Shown: positions 9,093-17,713 of the stretch, in pieces | Layout: the number at the start of each line of letters is the position of its first letter | How positions within the stretch are numbered: the first letter of the stretch is position 1 | From: CAUZJO01 sp963580245 | Lineage (GTDB): Bacteria > Sumerlaeota > Sumerlaeia > MVZB01 | Length of the DNA stretch: 64,000 nt | NCBI GenBank assembly: GCA_963580245.1 | Contig: CAUZJO010000001.1 | Location: 1-64,000, forward strand | Direction of reading: 5' to 3' | Notes under the pieces: model-generated | What the model was told of the DNA's origin: nothing | Database searches by the model: none | Seen by the model: the letters and a program-made list of their open reading frames with translations, nothing else | Position numbers and translations under genes: made by a program

Positions 9093-9440
9093 TTATGCCG
9101 AGCTTTCCTGAGCGGCCGCGTTGAGCTGTTTGAGCTTGGCGGCCAGCAACTGCGCCGTCACCCGGTACATCATCTTGTTGCGGTCCATCTGGGCCAGCTC
9201 GCCCTCCAGATCGACGTTGTTGCCGTCCAGCAAAAGGGCCGATTCGGGCGAGTCCTCGATGATGGGCGTGGCGTCGACCTGTGCGATGGCGGCTTGCAGC
9301 GATGCATCGAAGTCGAGCTTGCGCGCGACGTAACCCGGCGTATCGACGTTGGCGATATTGGAGGCGATGACCTGCTGGTTCGTCGACCGCAACGTCATCG
9401 CCCTGGCCATGGTTTGAATGTTGTCGTCAAAGATCTGCAT
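9093..9440 (-). CDS. flgB: Flagellar rod protein FlgB
   Basis: The 115-residue protein contains ALTLR-like rod features: LRSTNQQVIASNIANVDTPGYVARKLDF at the N-terminus and NKMMYRVTAQLLAAKLKQL at the C-terminus. These are the paired helices of FlgB, which forms the base of the rod above the MS ring. The ATG at 9440 follows GGAGGGCC. A longer upstream extension to 9524 has no ribosome site and would overlap the sigma-54 promoter. It is first in an operon with flgC. Confidence 0.88.
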   Translation of the reverse strand: MQIFDDNIQTMARAMTLRSTNQQVIASNIANVDTPGYVARKLDFDASLQAAIAQVDATPIIEDSPESALLLDGNNVDLEGELAQMDRNKMMYRVTAQLLAAKLKQLNAAAQESSA

Positions 9441-9470
9441 AAGATGGCCCTCCTCCGCGACCGGAAGAAC

Positions 9471-9484
9471 GCAAAGTTGATGCC
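9471..9484 (-). promoter_or_regulatory. Sigma-54-type promoter for flgB
   Basis: Read on the minus strand, TTGGCATCAACTTTGCGTT has GG (9484-9483) and GC (9472-9471) separated by exactly 10 bases, matching the -24/-12 consensus. It lies about 30 bases before the flgB ATG. Together with the flgF promoter it suggests both rod operons share RpoN control. Confidence 0.65.
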
Positions 9485-9524
9485 AACAGACCGCACTATC
9501 CCCAAAACGCCAAATACCGGACAA

Positions 9525-9770
9525 CGCGCTTCTGATTCCACCGTGGATATAAAGAGTTAGATGGCTGAAAACAAAGAGCTTGTACTAGTAACGGTGGGTC
9601 GGCAATAATTTGGCGATGACTGAGCGTAACACGAGAAAGACAATCGTATCGCCAAAACTTTGACGATACGGACCGTCAAGGATGGGGTCGGCACTCGTGC
9701 TTGTCCCACTTCTTGCGGGCGTTGATGAACGCGCCTTTGTAGAAAAGGAAGAGCCGTCCATCGATGAACG
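9525..9770. other. Non-coding gap between flgB and M16 gene
   Basis: No gene is supported here. On the minus strand a short open piece (about 9676-9775) reads FIDGRLFLFYKGAF and INARKKWDK, which recalls the end of secreted YHS-domain proteins. It has no start, and it overlaps the beginning of the gap only by chance or as a gene scrap. Confidence 0.3.
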
Positions 9771-11018
9771 CTAATCGCCGGGTCGTAGGATGGCGATCGT
9801 CGGCTCGCGCCACCACTGGTGGGCGGCTTCGCGGATCTGGGGGGCGGTGACGGCGCGCAGGCGGTCTGGATACGCCGCGCCCAGGGCGGCATAGCCGGCG
9901 GCATCCTCCCACCAGGCAAGGTGGCCGACGCGCTGGGCGACCGACTGCCGACCCATGACGTACTTGCCCAGGATGTATTCGCGCGCCCGGTTCAGCTCAT
10001 CCTCGGTCAGCAGGTCGCGCCGGATGGCTTCGGCCTCTTCGAGCAGTCCCTCGCGCGCCTCTTCAATCCTTTCGGGCTGCGTTCCGATGTAAAGCAACTG
10101 ATGGCCGCCCAGGCGATAGGGCCGCAACGAAGCACCCAGCGCGTAGGCGAGGCTGCGGCGGTCGCGCAGGTTGCTGAACATGCGACCGGCGAAACCCTCG
10201 CCCAGGGCGGCCGAAGCCAGCCGCAACGCCGGGTACTGAGCGTCGGTGATCGGGGGCGCGCGGTAGCCCACGACGACGAATCCCTGGCTGAGACCCGGCT
10301 TGGCGAGGTCCAGCAAGGGTTCGGACCGGGGGCCGGGAGGAACCGCGATTCGCCCACGGAGCGCGCCAGAGGACGCCCAGCCGTCGGTCAGCCGCTCCAG
10401 CAACCCGCGCCAGGCTTCCACGTCCAGGTCACCCACGGCCACCAGCAGGATCGACCCGGGTCCGATGGCCTCGGCGTGCCAGCGACGGCAGGCTTCGGGC
10501 GTGATGGCCTCGACGTCGGCCTGCTCGCCCTCGGTCTGATGCCCGTAGCCGTGGCCCGCGAACATGGCCTTCAAGTATTCGCGATAGGTGAACCCGAACT
10601 TCTCATCTTCCTGCATGCGCAGGTCGGCCAGCACTTCCTGGCGATTGATTTCGTGTTCGCGAGGATCAAAGGCCGGCTGGCGAAGGGCCTCGAACATGAT
10701 TTCGAGCGCCTGAGCGGCCTCGCCGGCCCCCGACCGCAAACCCAGCGAACAGGCGTCTTTGCCGTCGCCCTCCGAGGCGATCGCGCCGATCGATTCGAGA
10801 TCGAACGCCAGTTGCTCGGAGCCGCGGCGGGTCGTCCCGCGCATCAGCATCGACGTGGTAAACGAAGCCAGGCCATGCTCCCCATCGCTTTCATCAGCCG
10901 AACCGCGATGAATCATCGCCGCCACCGCCACCAGCCCCAGACCCGGACGGGGGGCGAGCAGAACGTCCATGCCGTTGATCTTGCTCCGTTCAAAAATGAG
11001 GTCTTGGGTCATCGTCAC
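9771..11018 (-). CDS. M16-family peptidase homologue without zinc motif
   Basis: The 415-residue protein has the two-domain insulinase/pitrilysin (M16) fold of processing-peptidase type. Markers are the ALGEGFAGRMFSNLRDRRSLAYALG region in the C-terminal half and VAVGDLD before it. Where active subunits carry HxxEH, this one has EHGLASFTTSMLMRGTT, the form found in the non-catalytic partner. It is therefore probably a structural subunit. Its catalytic partner, usually adjacent, is not in the window. The likely start is the GTG at 11018 or ATG at 11012. Location is probably periplasmic or cytoplasmic; no signal peptide is seen. Confidence 0.8.
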   Translation of the reverse strand: MTMTQDLIFERSKINGMDVLLAPRPGLGLVAVAAMIHRGSADESDGEHGLASFTTSMLMRGTTRRGSEQLAFDLESIGAIASEGDGKDACSLGLRSGAGEAAQALEIMFEALRQPAFDPREHEINRQEVLADLRMQEDEKFGFTYREYLKAMFAGHGYGHQTEGEQADVEAITPEACRRWHAEAIGPGSILLVAVGDLDVEAWRGLLERLTDGWASSGALRGRIAVPPGPRSEPLLDLAKPGLSQGFVVVGYRAPPITDAQYPALRLASAALGEGFAGRMFSNLRDRRSLAYALGASLRPYRLGGHQLLYIGTQPERIEEAREGLLEEAEAIRRDLLTEDELNRAREYILGKYVMGRQSVAQRVGHLAWWEDAAGYAALGAAYPDRLRAVTAPQIREAAHQWWREPTIAILRPGD

Positions 11019-11205
11019 GGCGGGCCGCTTTCATCGTGGTGGTTGATCTGATCGGGCACCTCGGCGCGCCCGACGACACTCTCCGGTTCAACGCCGAAGA
11101 GTTCAAGTGCTTATCCCGCGAGGATTCCGTTAGATGCGGGGCAGGGACTCAAAGCGTTACATCCAACAAAGTGACGGTCTCCAAGCAAGTTAGTGGTTTT
11201 GGCCC

Positions 11206-12675
11206 TCAAGCGCGGGCCGCCTCGCTCGCGTGTTGCGCCAGACCCGTCAGTTGCTCGCGCAGCCTGACAACTTCCCCGATGACGATGACCGCGGGCGGCT
11301 CGACGCGCTCCAGACCCACGCCCGTCGCCATTTCGGCGAGCGAGCTGATCGTGATTTGCTCGTCGGGGAGCGTGGCGTTGTGGATCACGGCGACCGGCTG
11401 GTCCGGGGGCCGGCCGGCCTCGACCAGCTTCTGGGCGATCGCCTGATTTTGTTGCACGGCCATGTAGATCACGATGGTATCAACCGCCCGCGCCAACGCC
11501 GCCCAGTCCGCCCCCCGGTGCCGGCGGCCGCCGGTGCCGCAGCCGGTCACGAACGCGACACTCGAAGCCAGGTCGCGATGCGTGATCGGGATGCCGGCCG
11601 AAGCCGCCGCCGCCAAACCCGACGTGACGCCGGGTATGATCCGGATGGGGATGCCCTTCTCGCGCGCGGCCTGGACCTCTTCGCCTCCGCGGCCGAACAG
11701 AAGCGGATCGCCCCCCTTGAGACGCACCACCCGCCGACCCCTTAACGCCTGGTCCACGATGTAGTCGTTGATCCGAGCCTGTTGGACGTGATGGCCGCGG
11801 CCGGGTTCCTTGCCCATGTAGAGGTGCTCGGCGCGGGGGGCATGGGCCAGCAAGTCGGTGTTGACCAACCGGTCATAGACGACCACCTCGGCGCGGCGCA
11901 GGGCCTTGAGTCCGGCCAGGGTGATCAGATCGGGCTGGCCCGGACCCGCGCCCACCAGCGTGATGCAACCCGTCGCGGCGTCCCTGGGGCTTGCGATTCG
12001 GCCCTCGGGCTCTGCAGCGGAGAGCGGAACGGGCCTCCTCTCTCTCGCGGCCGCCTCCCCCAGCTCCCCAACGAGGCCTTCCATGCGTTGCTCGAGCCCG
12101 GTTGGCCGGCCGTGGCTTGCGCGGAACGCCATGTACGAAAGGCACTCGTTGGCCGCCCGGCGGGCGCCGGGGCAGACCAGTGCGCGACGCGTCCGCCCGC
12201 GCAGTTCCCTCAGCAGTTCAAGCGTCTGCCCGAAATCCCGCTCATAGCGCGCCTCCAAGTCGGTCCGCAGCAGACGGGCCAGCGCGGGGCCGGCGCCGGC
12301 CGTCGAGACCGATATCGCCAGATCGCCCCGCCGCAGGATCGAGGGAAAAATGAACTGGCAGTAGGCCGGATCGTCCACCACGTTGACGAGCACGCCGCGC
12401 TCGGTCGCGAGATCATGGATGCGGTGGTTGAGCTGGGCGTCGTTGGTGGCGGCGATCGCCAGAAGCATCCCGTCCAGGTCCGCCGGCTCAAAGCCGCGCG
12501 CGCGCGGCGTGACGCCGGGCTCGGCGGTGATCTGGGGATGGATATTGGGGGCGACCACCACCGTCTGGGCACCAGCGGCACTCAGGACACGGACTTTCTG
12601 CAAAGCCACGTTGCCGCCACCGACCACCAGACAGCGGCCGCCCTCAAGTCTAAAGTTGATGGGTAAATAGTTCAT
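11206..12675 (-). CDS. cysG: Siroheme synthase: precorrin-2 dehydrogenase / uroporphyrinogen-III methyltransferase
   Basis: The N-terminal domain (about residues 1-200) starts MNYLPINFRLEGG and has the NAD-binding VVGGGNVALQK and NDAQLNHRI, as in Met8/CysG-N. It oxidises precorrin-2 and may insert iron. The C-terminal domain (about 220-470) is the SAM-dependent uroporphyrinogen-III methyltransferase, with ITLVGAGPGQPDLIT, VYDRLV, RLKGGDPLLFGRGGEE and PGVTSG. Together they make siroheme for sulfite or nitrite reductases. The start at 12675 gives the family N-terminus; the upstream extension is unconserved. An Rrf2 regulator lies just upstream on the same strand. Confidence 0.92.
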   Translation of the reverse strand: MNYLPINFRLEGGRCLVVGGGNVALQKVRVLSAAGAQTVVVAPNIHPQITAEPGVTPRARGFEPADLDGMLLAIAATNDAQLNHRIHDLATERGVLVNVVDDPAYCQFIFPSILRRGDLAISVSTAGAGPALARLLRTDLEARYERDFGQTLELLRELRGRTRRALVCPGARRAANECLSYMAFRASHGRPTGLEQRMEGLVGELGEAAARERRPVPLSAAEPEGRIASPRDAATGCITLVGAGPGQPDLITLAGLKALRRAEVVVYDRLVNTDLLAHAPRAEHLYMGKEPGRGHHVQQARINDYIVDQALRGRRVVRLKGGDPLLFGRGGEEVQAAREKGIPIRIIPGVTSGLAAAASAGIPITHRDLASSVAFVTGCGTGGRRHRGADWAALARAVDTIVIYMAVQQNQAIAQKLVEAGRPPDQPVAVIHNATLPDEQITISSLAEMATGVGLERVEPPAVIVIGEVVRLREQLTGLAQHASEAARA

Positions 12676-12801
12676 TTTTTCACAAAGCCGGACGCGCCCA
12701 CCGGTGAAACCTGCCAAACGACCTCCCGGAACAAACCGAAACCATCGAAAACAGGTCCTGAGACGCGCGTAAGCACCCGGTCCAGGTCTGGAGGCGTGCC
12801 G

Positions 12802-13248
12802 CTAGATCTCATAATTGGGAAAGTACTTACCGCGCCAAGCCTGGTCACGCTCGACCAACGCGGCCAGGGTCGTGGCGTCAAAGACCTCGAAGACAGATCG
12901 CCGCGCCTCCTCCCAAATCGGCGAGAAGAAGTCGGGGTCTGCCCGAGCGCCTTCGCCGTCCTGGGGAGCTTTGGTCTCCTCATCGGGCCGGTGCCCATCG
13001 ATAAAACGCACCACATCACCCACCCTGACCTCTCTGGGCGCGAGCACCAAGCGGTAACCCCCTTCGGTCCCGCGGCGCGATTCCACGAACCCCCCTTGCT
13101 TGAGCTGGCTGAGAATGACCTCGAGGAACCGGTACGGGATGGCCTGTCTATCTGCGATCTGCGCGATCTTGATCGGCTTCCGGCTGCCCTGGCGCGCCAG
13201 CTCGAACAAGGCGCGTAGCGCGTATTGACATTTTTGGGTTACCAACAT
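12802..13248 (-). CDS. Rrf2-family transcriptional regulator
   Basis: The 148-residue protein begins MLVTQKCQYALRALFELA, the classic Rrf2 start, and carries the winged-helix signature PYRFLEVILSQLKQGGFV with SRRGTEGGYRL. The three cysteines that bind the Fe-S cluster in IscR or NsrR are absent. It therefore resembles cluster-free members such as CymR. The siroheme synthase gene lies 126 bases downstream on the same strand, so control of sulfur or siroheme genes is a reasonable inference. Confidence 0.88.
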   Translation of the reverse strand: MLVTQKCQYALRALFELARQGSRKPIKIAQIADRQAIPYRFLEVILSQLKQGGFVESRRGTEGGYRLVLAPREVRVGDVVRFIDGHRPDEETKAPQDGEGARADPDFFSPIWEEARRSVFEVFDATTLAALVERDQAWRGKYFPNYEI

Positions 13249-13552
13249 CGACCCTGGTCCTTCTCGATCATTCCGATCAACAAGGTACAATGCTTCTGCT
13301 CGCCGAACAAGGGTATTCTTGATCCGCTCGACGGCGCGCCCGGGTTCTCTTTGCGGCCCAGACGTGGACTGATGGGCCTTGGTCTAAGCCTCTGGCCCCC
13401 AGCATCCGACAAGAAACGATGGGACTTCACGTACCCTGGTGGGCGTCGTGGCGCGCGCATCGCGACGCCGGCATCCCGCGCACTCATATATCCGTTCAAT
13501 ACCCGAAGACCGGGAACCGCCGCGGGTCGTGAAGAGGGTGGATGGCCAAAGC
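13249..13552. other. Divergent intergenic region
   Basis: The region separates the Rrf2 gene (minus) from the MshEN-kinase gene (plus), so it should hold promoters for both. I see no hairpin or convincing boxes. Frames extending from either gene into it have no family similarity. Confidence 0.4.
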
Positions 13553-14948
13553 ATGATAGGACTTAAACGAAACAACCAAAAACTAACCAAGTGGCTGGTG
13601 CGTGACGGTCACCTCTCGCGCCAGCAGGGGCGCCTCGCGGTTAAATTGGCCGCCGAGAGTGGCCGCTCGTTGTGTCAGGAGTTGGTCCATAACGACCTGA
13701 TCGGAGAAGAGGAGCTGTTCACCTATCTGGCCGAGCGGCTCGGTCTGCCCACCGTGGACAGGAGCTCGCTCAGCGTCGATGTGCAGACGCTTGAGTCGGT
13801 GCCCGTCGAGCTGCGCTATCGCCGCGACATCCTTCCGCTCAAAAAGGTCGGCGGATCGCTCTCCATCGCGATAGCCGACCCCACCGACCGCGCGACGCTG
13901 GATGCCCTGGCCGAGGAGACGGGCCTGCACATCCGCCCGGTCCTGGCCGCCTTGCCGGCCCTGAACAACGCCCACGAGCGCCTGGAGGGGTTGGACAACC
14001 TGCGCAAGATCGCCGAGGACAGCGAGCTGTTCAAGTGCTATGTATCGTTCTTCGAGACGCTGACCGAGTATCGCTTCGAGAAGGTGGTCGGGCAAGGCGG
14101 CTTCGGCGTGGTCTGCTTGTGCTGGCAGGCCTCGCAGGAACGCCACGTGGCCATCAAGGTGCTCAATCCGGAATGGAACGCCGTGACGCAGGTCGCCGAA
14201 CGGTTCCGGCGCGAAGGGGGCATCATCTCCCAACTGGACCATCCCAGCATCATCGAAGTCTTCGAGCAGGGCGAACTGGACGGCATCGGGTACATCGTGA
14301 TGGAATACTTCGAGGGCCGCCGCCTCGATGAACACCTCGCGGAGCGCGACTGGGGGCGCGTCCTCTCGGCCTTGCTTCAGGTCTGCCACGCGCTGGACTA
14401 CGCGCACCAAAAGGGCGTCATCCATCGCGATATCAAGCCGGCCAACGTCTTGGGAAACGAATTGGGGGCCGTCAAGCTGCTGGATTTCGGGGTGGCCCAC
14501 TATGACGCCCAACCCAGCGGGCTGACCACCCCACAGGTGATCCTGGGGACGCCCAAGTACATGGCGCCCGAACTGCACTGGGGCGCCGACAAGACCAGCA
14601 ACGCCTCCGATCTCTACGCGTTCGGCGTGATGGCCTATGAAGTCCTGACCAAGAAGTCCTGCGAGCAAGGTCAGATTTCGCATCCCGCAATGGCTCGGGA
14701 CGGCGATCCTGCGTTGCCTGCACCCTAAACCGGCCCAGCGGCCAATTTCCTTCACCGAAGTAGGCGAGTTGTTTCAGCGGGTGCTCGGCGCATGGCCTTC
14801 GGTGAAACCACCGAAGGCCATGCGCCGAGCGAGGCGCCCAAAGGCCGTGTCGAATCGATCGATCAGATTTTCGAGATCCAGACAATCCTGCGCAAGTCCG
14901 AGGAGGGCCACACCCTGCGGGCGCTACACAAGAAGCTGGATCGGCTGA
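13553..14948 (+). CDS. GspE_N/MshEN-like domain fused to Ser/Thr protein kinase, frameshifted
   Basis: The ATG at 13553 begins MIGLKRNNQKLTKWLV. Residues ~8-150 match the GspE_N/MshEN domain of secretion ATPases, with two LVxxGxL-type motifs, ERLGLP, then DILPLKKVGGSLSIAIADP. Some MshEN domains bind cyclic di-GMP; here the key RLG and LG positions read KLT and LC, so binding is unproven. Residues ~168 onward form a complete kinase: GQGGFGVV, AIKVL, HRDIKPANVL, DFG and GTPKYMAPE. One extra base around 14683-14704 shifts the frame. The kinase end ILRCLHPKPAQRP and FTEVGELFQRVLGAW is read in frame 3, stopping at 14948 beyond the palindrome. The kinase should be active if the frame is intact. Confidence 0.75.
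14783..14830. repeat. Perfect 21-bp palindrome with 6-base loop
   Basis: Bases 14783-14803 and 14810-14830 are exact reverse complements around the loop GAAACC. The hairpin lies inside coding sequence at the junction of the two kinase genes and includes the apparent ATG (14792) of the second. It has no T-tract, so it is not a typical terminator. Confidence 0.9.
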
Positions 14949-15672
14949 TGGTCCTTAAGATCATCAAACGGCCGGGTGGGATCCGTCGGCTTCAAGATAT
15001 TGCCAACCTCAAGTCGGTTGAGATTGGTGAGATTCTCGGGATCGGCAAGCAAGGCGACACGGTCCTGGTGGTCGGCGAGCATCTGGACGGGGGATCGGTC
15101 GAATCGTTGCTGGAGACCGAGTTGTCGCCCATCAAGGTGATCGACATCTTGGAGGCCGTCATCCAGGCCATGGGTCACGCCGAAAGCACCGGCCTGACCC
15201 ATGGCAACTTGCACCCCGGCAACGTCTTGCTCACCAAGGCCGGGGTGGTCAAGGTGGTCGATTTCGGGATGCCGCGCTCGCGCGAGGACTTCGCCGCGCA
15301 TTACCGACCCAAAGGGATCGCCGACGCGCATCAGGTCGACCGTCACGCGCTGGGGGTGATGGCCTACGAGATCATGTCGGGGACCCTCTATGAGTCGCGC
15401 CGTCCGCGACGCAATCAGTTCGAGGAGCTCGCCGCCGAGCAGCGCGTCCATCCGTTGCTCAAATACTTCCTGGGCCGGATGTGGCGGATCAAAGAGCAGG
15501 ATCCGCCCTATGAAGGCTTTCGCGACATGTGGGGCGCATCCGCCGCCGCATGGCCGAGCGCCCCGATTGGGACGCCGAGCCGGGCACGGCGCCTCCGACG
15601 ACCCGCGCCGACCAGACCCGGGGAAGCTGGACGTTTTTCAGTCGGATGTTCCGGCGCGGCGCCCAAACCTAG
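14792..15672 (+). CDS. Pseudokinase-like protein, frameshifted near its end
   Basis: The product resembles a protein kinase from about residue 25 (ILRKSEEGHTLRALHKKLDR) but lacks key features. The glycine loop is degenerate. The catalytic HRD reads HGN in LTHGNLHPGNVLL, so the base Asp is missing, while VDFG of the metal motif is kept. This marks it as a probable pseudokinase. At G4 (15531-15534) one base is missing. The other frame continues RIRRRMAERPDWDAEP to a TAG at 15670-15672, which looks like the true end. The gene directly follows the MshEN-kinase and may once have been fused to it, acting as a regulatory partner. Confidence 0.65.
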
Positions 15673-15695
15673 CGACGCGGTTCTCCGGATGGCCC

Positions 15696-15881
15696 TTGGC
15701 GCTCGTCCTGGTGATCGTTATGGGCCTTATCATTGCGTGCGAACTTGATTGTGAGCCGAGAAAAAGACCGATCTCGGTTACGAGTGACGAGGACGAGAGC
15801 CGAACCGGAGGACCGCGACGGCCCAAAGGGGAATCTTCTGGACCCTGGGCCAAAACTGTGAAAAAAGTGTCAGGAGGCTGA
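15696..15881 (+). CDS. Possible small lipoprotein
   Basis: A frame ending at 15881 encodes a hydrophobic stretch LALVLVIVMGLIIAC followed by a polar, charged tail rich in Arg, Lys, Glu and Gly. The IIAC could be a lipobox. The start is uncertain: TTG at 15696 gives 61 residues but has no clear ribosome site. It sits between the pseudokinase gene and rex. It could be noise. Confidence 0.3.
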   Translation: MALVLVIVMGLIIACELDCEPRKRPISVTSDEDESRTGGPRRPKGESSGPWAKTVKKVSGG

Positions 15882-15934
15882 TTGGATCAAACGGTTCAGG
15901 ATCGGCTGACCAATAGCGATAAGGTGTTTTACGG

Positions 15935-16609
15935 ATGTCAACGGATATCACCGCCGAACTAGGCGAGTTGACGGCCCATCGCGAAGGCCAGGAATTGAAG
16001 ATCCCCAAGGCGGTCGTCAAACGGCTGTCGCTCTATTCGCGGGTGCTGCAAAAATTCTCGATCAGCGGCATTGACAAGGTCTCGAGCAAGGACCTGGGCG
16101 AGTCGCTGGGGTTGAATTCGGCCCAGGTGCGCAAGGACCTGGCCTACTTCGGCCAGTTTGGCGTGCCGGGCTTGGGCTACTACGTCGAGGAGCTGCGCAC
16201 GCGCATTAAATCGATCCTGGGGACCGACCGAACGGTCAGCCTGGCGCTGGTGGGAGTCGGGAACCTGGGACAGGCGCTGCTCAGCTACACGACCCAGTTC
16301 CAACGCGAGGGGTTCAAGCTGGTCGCCGCCTTCGACGCCGACAAACGCAAAGTGGGGGGAGAGAGGCTCGGGGCACCGATCTTCCACATTGATGAGATGG
16401 AACGGCATTTGAAAGACCTGGGGGTGGATATCGTCATTCTGGCGGTCCCCTCGGGCGTCGCCCAGGAGGTTGTGGACCGCGCCGTCAAGGCGGGGATCAC
16501 GGCCATTCTGAATTTCGTGCCGGAGCGCCTGATCACCCCCGAGGGGGTCAAGGTCCATTACGTCGACCTGTCTATCGAAATCGAAAGCCTGTCGTTTTAT
16601 CTAAAATAA
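15935..16609 (+). CDS. rex: Redox-sensing transcriptional repressor Rex
   Basis: The 224-residue protein has an N-terminal winged helix with KVSSKDLGESLGLNSAQVRKD and YFGQFGVPGLGYYV, the DNA-reading part of Rex. A Rossmann domain with VGVGNLGQALLSY and FDADKRKVG binds NADH and NAD+. A C-terminal swapped helix ends in LSFYLK. Rex represses fermentation and anaerobic-respiration genes and lets go when NADH rises. The frdABCD operon in this window would be a natural target. I see no full Rex palindrome (TTGTGAA-N6-TTCACAA) upstream of it. Confidence 0.95.
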   Translation: MSTDITAELGELTAHREGQELKIPKAVVKRLSLYSRVLQKFSISGIDKVSSKDLGESLGLNSAQVRKDLAYFGQFGVPGLGYYVEELRTRIKSILGTDRTVSLALVGVGNLGQALLSYTTQFQREGFKLVAAFDADKRKVGGERLGAPIFHIDEMERHLKDLGVDIVILAVPSGVAQEVVDRAVKAGITAILNFVPERLITPEGVKVHYVDLSIEIESLSFYLK

Positions 16610-16616
16610 CCGTTCG

Positions 16617-16655
16617 CGGCCCGTAAAGGCCTTCTCAATGGGCCGGTGGGTTTTT
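16617..16655 (+). terminator. Terminator-like hairpin after rex
   Basis: CGGCCC at 16617-16622 pairs with GGGCCG at 16640-16645. The 17-base loop contains its own AAGGCCTT palindrome. GTGGG and five T residues follow. It starts 7 bases after the rex stop codon. Confidence 0.5.
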
Positions 16656-16855
16656 CCCCAACTCGCGTAACCGTTCGGGCAACCAAGCCCCCAAGCATAT
16701 ATCCTGATTTTTCTGTTCAGTTTTTTGCATCAAGTCCCTAGGATGTCCCTCGGCTTTCAGAAACAGTCGGGCGGGAATCGGGGGGACCGGTCGGGGTCCG
16801 AGCCGAATACACCTCCGGAGGCGGACGTTCAATCCATTAGGGGGGAGAAGGCGTA

Positions 16856-17668
16856 ATGCAATACGAAATCCGTGAAGTGAGTTTGGGCGGCATCCTCGAT
16901 CAAGCCATCAAGTTGATGAAGGACCATTTCGCCCTGTTTTTCGTGATCGTCCTGATACTCTACGTCCCGTTCCTTGTTGTTCAAGAGTATCTCGGATATT
17001 CCATGGAAACTCAATTTTCCGGAATCGAGGCGCAGGGGGTTGATGATTCACGCGCCATCGAGGTCGTCCAGGAATCGTTCACCACCATCATTGTATTATC
17101 TGTAGTTCTCCTCTTGATATTTGTAATCGTCATGCCGCTGACCAATGCCGCGATGATCTGGGCGGTGGCAAAAAAGTACCTGGGCGAAGCGACAAGCGCC
17201 GGTGATGCCATCGGCAAAGCTTTTCGTGTTTTGGTCCCGCTTGTCGTTACCAGCATTATCAAGAGCATCGTCGTCGGTATAGGATTTATATTCTTGATTA
17301 TACCGGGAATCTATTTACTTTTTGCCTTTTATTTATCCTCTCACGTGGTCGTGCTCGAAGGCGCGTGGGGATTCGCGGCACTTGGACGGAGTCATAAGTT
17401 GATGAAGGGAAACATGCTGACCGCGTTCGTGCTGGGTATCGTTTTACTGATCATCGCCCTCGTGATGATGTTTATTGCCGCCATCTTCCCGGCGGGAATC
17501 GTGCAGGTATTGGTCAGCGGGATCCTCCAAGGAGTCGCCGTGATCCTGGGGGCCGCCGCCGGCGTGGTTCTTTACTTTTCAGCCCGCTGCAAACATGAGA
17601 ACTTTGATCTGACCATGCTGGCCAAGTCGGTTGGCCAGGAGGCCGGGGCCGCGCAAGCGCAAGACTGA
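16856..17668 (+). CDS. Polytopic membrane protein, glycerophosphodiester-phosphodiesterase-type membrane domain
   Basis: The 270-residue protein has about six hydrophobic segments starting near residues 30, 80, 135, 180 and 220. It also carries the pattern GFIFLIIPGIYLLFAFYLSS, found in DUF-type 'glycerophosphoryl diester phosphodiesterase membrane' proteins. No catalytic residues are evident. It follows a GGGGGAGAAGG ribosome site and begins the cluster leading to MoxR, so it probably belongs to that envelope module. Its function is unknown. A small acidic tail ends in AGAAQAQD. Confidence 0.7.
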   Translation: MQYEIREVSLGGILDQAIKLMKDHFALFFVIVLILYVPFLVVQEYLGYSMETQFSGIEAQGVDDSRAIEVVQESFTTIIVLSVVLLLIFVIVMPLTNAAMIWAVAKKYLGEATSAGDAIGKAFRVLVPLVVTSIIKSIVVGIGFIFLIIPGIYLLFAFYLSSHVVVLEGAWGFAALGRSHKLMKGNMLTAFVLGIVLLIIALVMMFIAAIFPAGIVQVLVSGILQGVAVILGAAAGVVLYFSARCKHENFDLTMLAKSVGQEAGAAQAQD

Positions 17669-17713
17669 TCCCGCGGACTGCGGCGACCGGAACCGAATCG
17701 AGACGTCACCGCC

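Noticed and set aside
11019..11205. Possible tRNA-like GGTTCAACGCC near 11087
   Set aside because: No cloverleaf, acceptor stem or CCA context could be drawn.
12660..12700. Half Rex site TTTGTGAAAAAA before cysG
   Set aside because: Only one half of the palindrome is present and it overlaps the start codon region.
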